A stretch of 12,317 nucleotides of DNA, from contig JAEUMU010000005.1 of assembly GCA_016791325.1 (NCBI GenBank), positions 1 to 12,317 on the forward strand, in the 5' to 3' direction. Shown here piece by piece: positions 8,013-12,317 of the stretch. Under the pieces are notes generated by a model. That model was not told the origin of the DNA. It did not search any database and saw only the letters and a list, made by a program, of their open reading frames with translations. Source of the DNA: Hyphomonadaceae bacterium (GTDB lineage Bacteria; Pseudomonadota; Alphaproteobacteria; Caulobacterales; Aquidulcibacteraceae). Numbering within the stretch: position 1 is the first letter of the stretch; each line of letters opens with the position of its first letter. The position numbers and the translations under genes are program-made.

Positions 8013-8917
8013 GCGATCTGCTTATTGACGACGCGCCGCCCCCGCAGGCGATCAAGGGCCGCTCGCTCTGGGAAGACGCCGTTCGCCGGCTCATGCGCAA
8101 CCCGGCCGCCGTCACCAGCCTTTACGTGGTGGCTATTCTGGCGTTGCTGGCCGTGTTCGGCCCGATGCTGTGGGTGCATCCCTACGACGCCATCTTCCGC
8201 GATCGTGTCGGCATTGCTCCCACGTTTGACAACATGCACTGGTTCGGTACCGACACCGAAGGGCGCGATATGGTCGCGCGTATTCTGTTCGGACTGCGCA
8301 TCTCATTGCTCGTGGGTCTCGCGGCCACGTTCGTCGCCATCACCATCGGCGTCACGTGGGGCGCCATTGCCGGATTCTTCGGCGGCGTGATCGACGACAT
8401 CATGATGCGCCTTGTCGATGTGCTATATGCGATCCCGTTTGTGTTTTTCGTCATCGTGCTGATGACGCTGATCGATACGCCCGATCCCTACCTCAAGCTG
8501 ATGCTGATTTTCATGGCCATCGGCGCAGTCGAATGGCTCACCATGGCGCGCATCGTGCGCGGACAAACGATCGCCTTGCGCAAGAAGGAATTCGTCGAAG
8601 CGGCGCGTGCATCCGGGGCGCGGCCCATCGAGATCGTGTTCCGCCACATCGTGCCCAATGTGCTGGGCCCGGTGGTGGTGTTCGCCACCCTCAACATCCC
8701 TGTCATCATCCTGGCCGAGAGTTTCCTGTCGTTCATCGGTCTGGGCGTGCAGGAACCGCTGACGTCGCTCGGGCGGCTGATTTCCGATGGCGCGCGCCAG
8801 ATGATCAACGCGCCCTGGATGTTGATCGCCCCGGCCGTGACGATGCTGGTCACGCTCTTGGCGCTCAACTTCCTGGGCGATGGCCTGCGCGACGCGCTGG
8901 ATCCGAAAGAGCGCTAA
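8009..8917 (+). CDS. oppC: Oligopeptide/dipeptide ABC transporter permease (OppC/DppC family)
   Basis: Second permease subunit, 302 residues, pairing with the OppB-like protein to form the transmembrane channel. A cytoplasmic N-terminus leads to helix 1 (about 34-53). The periplasmic HWFGTDTEGRDM (77-88) is the hallmark of OppC/DppC proteins. Further helices lie at about 97-124, 136-154, 163-180, 219-245 and 271-290. The ABC-coupling EAA loop is EAARASGARPIEIVFRHIVP (197-216), and the protein ends in LGDGLRDALDPKER. Its ATG overlaps the oppB-like stop, with GAGGG (7994-7998) placed 10 nt upstream, so the two are co-translated. No ATPase gene follows; the next gene is on the opposite strand. 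Confidence 0.95.
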
Positions 8918-8939
8918 GCGCCGCTATTCGATGCGGCGC
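8918..8939. terminator. Convergent-gene hairpin, possible bidirectional terminator
   Basis: Perfect inverted repeat GCGCCGC (8918-8924) and GCGGCGC (8933-8939) with an 8-nt loop. It begins directly after the oppC-like stop and overlaps the last codons and stop of the minus-strand gene. There is no T-tract on either side, so this could be a weak terminator or an mRNA 3'-end stabiliser between convergent genes. Confidence 0.3.
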
Positions 8940-9451
8940 ACGCGCACGGCCGGGCCGCGGTCGTAATGCAGCAAGTAGCTGCCGAACGTGGCGCGGCGAA
9001 TCTCTACCGTATCGCCCGCGCGCAGGCGCCGCGGCGGCAATTGGTCGGTCTGTTCCCAAACCTGCCCATTGGCCAGCGTGATCACGTAAATGCCGGTGTT
9101 GCGCTGGCGCACGCCGGAAACTTGCGCCGTCAGGCTCTCGGTGCGCTCCGGTTCGGCGCCTGGCGTTTCGGTGCGCTGGAAGATGCGGGGCAGGCTGGGG
9201 AGGGAGAAGCCGAACGATTCCCGCTCGATCTGCTGCACCTGGCCCCGGTCTACGGCCACAAGTTCGCCGCTGGTTTGCGCGGCGCGCAGGCGGCCCACCG
9301 CGTCATCATAGCAGCGCAGGCGCGCGGCTTCTTCGCCCACAGTGGCGCATGCATAGACCTGTTCCAGCACGCCAGGCGCCTGGGCCGGCTGCTGTGCGAC
9401 GGCCGGGGTCGCCAATGCGACGAACAGCATGCCGAGGAGAATTGGGCGCAT
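8924..9451 (-). CDS. Exported protein of unknown function with a two-cysteine motif
   Basis: A 175-residue protein with a clear Sec signal peptide: hydrophobic core LLGMLFVALATPAVA and probable cleavage after AVA at 19, leaving a Gln-Pro-Ala-rich start. The mature part begins with a helical segment containing Cys35 and Cys47 in the pattern CATVGEEAARLRCYD, likely a disulphide in the periplasm. After a linker (60-105), the C-terminal third (107-175) is rich in beta-type sequence, with GIYVITLANGQVWEQTD (120-136) and GDTVEIRRATFGSYLL (146-161). I do not recognise a named family or function. AAGGGAG (9462-9468, reverse strand) lies 10 nt before the ATG. It sits on the opposite strand between the permease genes and the peptide-binding protein gene, so its position may be coincidental. 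Confidence 0.85.
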   Translation of the reverse strand: MRPILLGMLFVALATPAVAQQPAQAPGVLEQVYACATVGEEAARLRCYDDAVGRLRAAQTSGELVAVDRGQVQQIERESFGFSLPSLPRIFQRTETPGAEPERTESLTAQVSGVRQRNTGIYVITLANGQVWEQTDQLPPRRLRAGDTVEIRRATFGSYLLHYDRGPAVRVRRIE

Positions 9452-9481
9452 GGATGAGGGGCTCCCTTCGTTTACCGGATC

Positions 9482-9511
9482 ATCTTAGACTGGCCGCTGA
9501 ATTGTTGTCAG
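9482..9511 (-). promoter_or_regulatory. Candidate promoter for the exported two-cysteine protein
   Basis: On the minus strand: CTGACA (9506-9511, 5/6 match to -35), an 18-nt spacer, then TAAGAT (9482-9487, 4/6 match to -10). Transcription would start near 9475, giving a leader of about 24 nt that contains the AAGGGAG ribosome-binding site. The geometry is sound, but the call rests on consensus only. No comparable plus-strand promoter for the oppA-like gene is visible in the same 97-bp gap. Confidence 0.4.
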
Positions 9512-9548
9512 CCCGGCCTGTCCGCCGCCCGCCCCTCGGAGTGCACCC

Positions 9549-11177
9549 ATGCCCATCTGGACCGATCGCCGCCGCCTTCTGACGGGCGCCGCAGGGGTCG
9601 GCGTCGCCGCCAGCCTCGGCGCCTGCGCCAATGCGCGCGTCGTCGGGTTCGATAAAGCTCGCCGCAGCCTCGATATCGCCAATCAGGGCGAACCGCTTTC
9701 GCTCGATCCCCACAAGGCCTCCGGCCAGTGGGAGAACAATATCATCGGCAACATGTTTTTGGGCCTCACCACCGAGGATCGCCACGCGCGCCCGGCGCCC
9801 GGCATGGCCGAACGCTGGGAGACCAGCGAAGACGGCCGCACCTGGACGTTCTACCTGCGCCGCGCCTTCTGGTCCGATGGCGAGCCGTGCGACGCGCATG
9901 ATTTCGAGTTCGCCTTCAAGCGCATCCTCAATCCCGAAACGCTGGCCGAATACGCCGCCATTCTCTACCCCATCCTCAACGCCCAGGCCGTCAACGCCGG
10001 CGAGATGGATCCCTCCCAAGTCGGCGTCACCGCCCTCGACGATCTCACTCTTGAGATTCGCCTCGAACATCCCGCGCCGTACCTGCCGCAGTTGCTCAAG
10101 CACTACACGGCCTATCCGGTCCCGAAGCATCTGAATGAGCGTTACGGCGATGATTGGGTGAAGCCCGAGCACATCGCCACCAACGGCGCCTATACGCTTG
10201 TGCGCTGGTGGTCGAACTACATCGTTCACCTGGAGAAGAATCCGCGCTTTTACGACGCCGAAAACGTCGCCCTTGAGCACCTTTATTTTTACCCCTCCAA
10301 CGATGTGAACGCCGCCGCGCGCAAGGTGATGAGCGGCGAGGCGGGCTGGAGCACGCGTTTTCCCTCCAATCAGGTCGAGGATCTGCGCCGCGCCTTGCCA
10401 GGGTTCGTGCGCGTATCGCCCTTCCTGACCTGCAACTATTTCTCCTTCAACATGACGCGCCCGCCTTTCAACGATCTGCGCGTGCGACAAGCCATCACCA
10501 TGGCTTACGACCGCGATTTCGTGGCCAACAACATCTACCGCACCGGCGAGCGCGCGGCTTACAGCTTCGTGCCGCCCGGCATCGCCGATTATCCCAGCAC
10601 CGCGCGCTACCAATGGGCCGATCTGCCCATGGCCGAGCGTAAACGCCGCGCCGAGCAATTGCTGCGCGAAGCCGGCTACGGCCCCAACAATCCGCTGCGC
10701 TTCGCCTTCTCGCACCGCAATACCTCGGATAACCCGCGCGTCGCCGTTGTGGCGCAGAACGATTGGTCGTCCATCGCGCCATGGGTGACGGTGGAATTGC
10801 GCGGCGTCGAAACGCAGGTTCACTACGCCAATCTGCGCGCCAAGAATTTTGACATCGGCGACGGCGGCTGGATCGCCGATTACAACGACGCGAAGAACTA
10901 TCTCTATCTGCTGGAAACCCGCACCGGCCCTCAGAACTATCCGGGTTACTCAAACCCCGTTTATGATGAGCTGGTTCATCGTTCGGATTTCGAGCCGGAC
11001 GCACGCGCGCGCGCGCAGCTCATGATGCAGGCCGAGCAGATCGCGCTCAACGATGCGCCAATCTGCATGAGCGTGTTCATGAACTCTCTCAATCTCGTCC
11101 ACCCCGATCTTGAGGGCTACGAGGATAATCTCGAGGACATTCACCGCGCGCGTTGGTTTGGCATCAATAACGCTTAG
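9549..11177 (+). CDS. oppA: Peptide-binding lipoprotein of ABC importer (SBP family 5, OppA-like)
   Basis: Periplasmic substrate-binding protein of 542 residues that would deliver peptides to the OppBC-like permease. The N-terminus has a Tat-like RRRLL (7-11), a hydrophobic stretch and a lipobox LGAC with Cys26, so it is probably a lipid-anchored protein. Family features: GEPLSLDPHKASG (47-59), an N-terminal lobe with TFYLRRAFWSDGEPCDAHDFEFAFKR between 100 and 125, RVRQAITMAYDRDF (311-324), and WIADYND (441-447). In E. coli OppA the matching aspartate binds the peptide's free amino end, so D444 points to peptides as cargo. GGAG (9538-9541) is 7 nt before the ATG. The gene is separated from the permease genes by a minus-strand gene, and its stop is 4 bp from the convergent oligopeptidase. 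Confidence 0.94.
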   Translation: MPIWTDRRRLLTGAAGVGVAASLGACANARVVGFDKARRSLDIANQGEPLSLDPHKASGQWENNIIGNMFLGLTTEDRHARPAPGMAERWETSEDGRTWTFYLRRAFWSDGEPCDAHDFEFAFKRILNPETLAEYAAILYPILNAQAVNAGEMDPSQVGVTALDDLTLEIRLEHPAPYLPQLLKHYTAYPVPKHLNERYGDDWVKPEHIATNGAYTLVRWWSNYIVHLEKNPRFYDAENVALEHLYFYPSNDVNAAARKVMSGEAGWSTRFPSNQVEDLRRALPGFVRVSPFLTCNYFSFNMTRPPFNDLRVRQAITMAYDRDFVANNIYRTGERAAYSFVPPGIADYPSTARYQWADLPMAERKRRAEQLLREAGYGPNNPLRFAFSHRNTSDNPRVAVVAQNDWSSIAPWVTVELRGVETQVHYANLRAKNFDIGDGGWIADYNDAKNYLYLLETRTGPQNYPGYSNPVYDELVHRSDFEPDARARAQLMMQAEQIALNDAPICMSVFMNSLNLVHPDLEGYEDNLEDIHRARWFGINNA

Positions 11178-11181
11178 GCCG

Positions 11182-12317
11182 CTAAAACCCGCCGCCCGCT
11201 TCCGCGCCGCCAACCGCCTTCACCGCGAACGCGTAATCGTGGGCCAGCTCGCGCAGGAACTCAAAGCGGCCAGCGCTTCCGGCATGGCCGGCGCCCATGT
11301 TCATCTTCAGCAGCACGGGCTGGCCGCTCGTCGTGTGCGGCCGCAGTTTCGCCACCCATTTGGTGGGCTCCCAATAGGTCACGCGCGGGTCTGTCAGCCC
11401 GCCGGTGGCGAGCACGGCGGGATAAGGCTTCGCTTCGATGTTGGAGTAGGGGCAGTAGCTGGCGATGTAATCGTAAGCCGCCGCATCCTCCAGCGGATTG
11501 CCCCACTCGGGCCATTCCGGCGGCGTTAGCGGCAGGCTGGCATCGCTCATCGTGTTCAGAACGTCCACGAACGGCACGCCGCCGATCACGCCCGCCCACA
11601 GGTCCGGGCGCATATTGGCGATCGCGCCCATGAGCAGCCCCCCGGCGGAGCGGCCTTCGCACACGATGCGCCCGGCGCGCCCGTAGCCGCCAGCGATCAG
11701 CGTTTCCGCGCAAGCGATGAAATCGGTGAAGGTGTTTTTCTTGGTGAAGCGCCGTCCATCCTGGAACCAGCCGAAGCCCATGTCGGCGCCGCCGCGCACA
11801 TGCGCGGTGGCGTAAATCCAGCCGCGATCCACCAGACTGAAGCGCCGGATAGAAAAATCCGCATCCAGCGAAATCCCGTAGGAGCCATAGCCGTAAAGAA
11901 AAAGCGGCGCCGAGCCATCCAGCGGCGTATCGCGCTTCATCAGCACCGTGATGGGAACGCGCTTACCGTCTTCGGCCTTCGCCCAGATCCGGCGCGCGAC
12001 ATAAGCGGCCGGATCGTGTCCGGAGGGAATTTCCTGCGTCTTGCGCAGCGTGCGCGTGCGCGCGCCCATGTCATAGTCGAACCACTGCATCGGCGTGGTG
12101 GGCGAGTCATAGACGAAGCGTTGCAGCGGCGTTTCGTATTCATAGCCGCTAACGAGCTCCAGATTGAACGCCTCCTCGCTCAGTGCGATCGCATGTTCAT
12201 CTCCGCCGCGATGGCGCACCACGATGCGCGGCAGCGCTTCGCTGCGCTCGGCGCGCACAAGATAATCCTTGGTGGCGCTGAGCGCGGTGATAAAGCGGCC
12301 TTCCTGATGGGGGATAA
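11182..12317 (-). CDS. ptrB: Oligopeptidase B (S9A prolyl oligopeptidase family), 5' end beyond window
   Basis: Serine peptidase that cleaves short peptides, in known members after Arg or Lys. The frame is open to the right edge, so 378 C-terminal residues are present of a family length of about 700; the missing part is the start and much of the beta-propeller. The catalytic triad is complete: Ser in GRSAGG (codon 11647-11649), Asp in TDPRVTYWEP (codon 11389-11391) and His in GAGHAGSAGRF (codon 11284-11286). Other family blocks are LYGYGSYGI, VRGGADMG and the segment ending in NMSDASLPLT-like residues (VLNTMSDASLPLT). An in-frame GTG at 12256-12258 is not the start, because family-like sequence (PHQEGRF) continues upstream. 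No signal peptide can be judged. Convergent with the peptide-binding protein gene, which suggests a shared role in peptide use. Confidence 0.95.
   Translation of the reverse strand, partial: IPHQEGRFITALSATKDYLVRAERSEALPRIVVRHRGGDEHAIALSEEAFNLELVSGYEYETPLQRFVYDSPTTPMQWFDYDMGARTRTLRKTQEIPSGHDPAAYVARRIWAKAEDGKRVPITVLMKRDTPLDGSAPLFLYGYGSYGISLDADFSIRRFSLVDRGWIYATAHVRGGADMGFGWFQDGRRFTKKNTFTDFIACAETLIAGGYGRAGRIVCEGRSAGGLLMGAIANMRPDLWAGVIGGVPFVDVLNTMSDASLPLTPPEWPEWGNPLEDAAAYDYIASYCPYSNIEAKPYPAVLATGGLTDPRVTYWEPTKWVAKLRPHTTSGQPVLLKMNMGAGHAGSAGRFEFLRELAHDYAFAVKAVGGAEAGGGF

Noticed and set aside
9480..10823. A 447-codon open frame on the minus strand opposite the oppA-like gene
   Set aside because: Shadow of the peptide-binding protein gene; low-complexity composition, no domain, and it would run through the divergent intergenic region.
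10983..11018. Alternating GC run (possible simple repeat)
   Set aside because: It encodes the DARARAQ stretch of the OppA-like protein in frame and is explained by high GC content.

Overview
The window is high-GC, gene-dense bacterial chromosome. Gene content, codon bias and protein similarity suggest an alphaproteobacterium, probably Caulobacterales/Hyphomonadaceae-like. That placement is by eye and not proven. No RNA genes, CRISPR arrays, insertion sequences or prophage genes are visible. Nearly every stretch is coding, and intergenic gaps run from 4 to about 110 bp.

Left third (1-3248): a chorismate synthase gene (aroC, minus strand, 3' end cut by the window edge) is divergent from pdxH (pyridoxamine 5'-phosphate oxidase). 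A terminator-like hairpin follows pdxH, then comes an AMP-forming fatty acyl-CoA ligase on the plus strand. These are housekeeping cofactor, aromatic amino acid and lipid genes.

Middle (3261-6997): a minus-strand block. An ATP-grasp-like protein and a metallo-beta-lactamase-fold hydrolase are 5 bp apart and probably form one transcription unit. Downstream, an ECF-type sigma factor and a four-helix membrane protein overlap by ATGA; the membrane protein is a candidate non-canonical anti-sigma partner. The sigma gene has a promoter-like sequence so close to its ATG that a leaderless mRNA is plausible, and a perfect 6-4-6 palindrome covers the -10. A 48-codon ORF for a hydrophobic protein lies on the plus strand, convergent with a TIGR01244/DUF442 (Blh-type) phosphatase/sulfurtransferase-like gene.

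Right third (7083-12317): two oligopeptide/dipeptide ABC permease genes overlap by ATGA and are followed by a minus-strand exported protein of unknown function. Next come the family-5 substrate-binding lipoprotein on the plus strand and, convergent with it, an oligopeptidase B gene cut by the right edge. Together these suggest peptide uptake followed by peptide cleavage. No ABC ATPase gene is present in the window, so the ATPases must be encoded elsewhere or shared.

Overall this is mostly ordinary core-genome sequence. The least explained parts are the sigma/membrane-protein pair with its palindromic promoter, the ATP-grasp/MBL pair, the small hydrophobic ORF and the two-cysteine exported protein inside the opp cluster.
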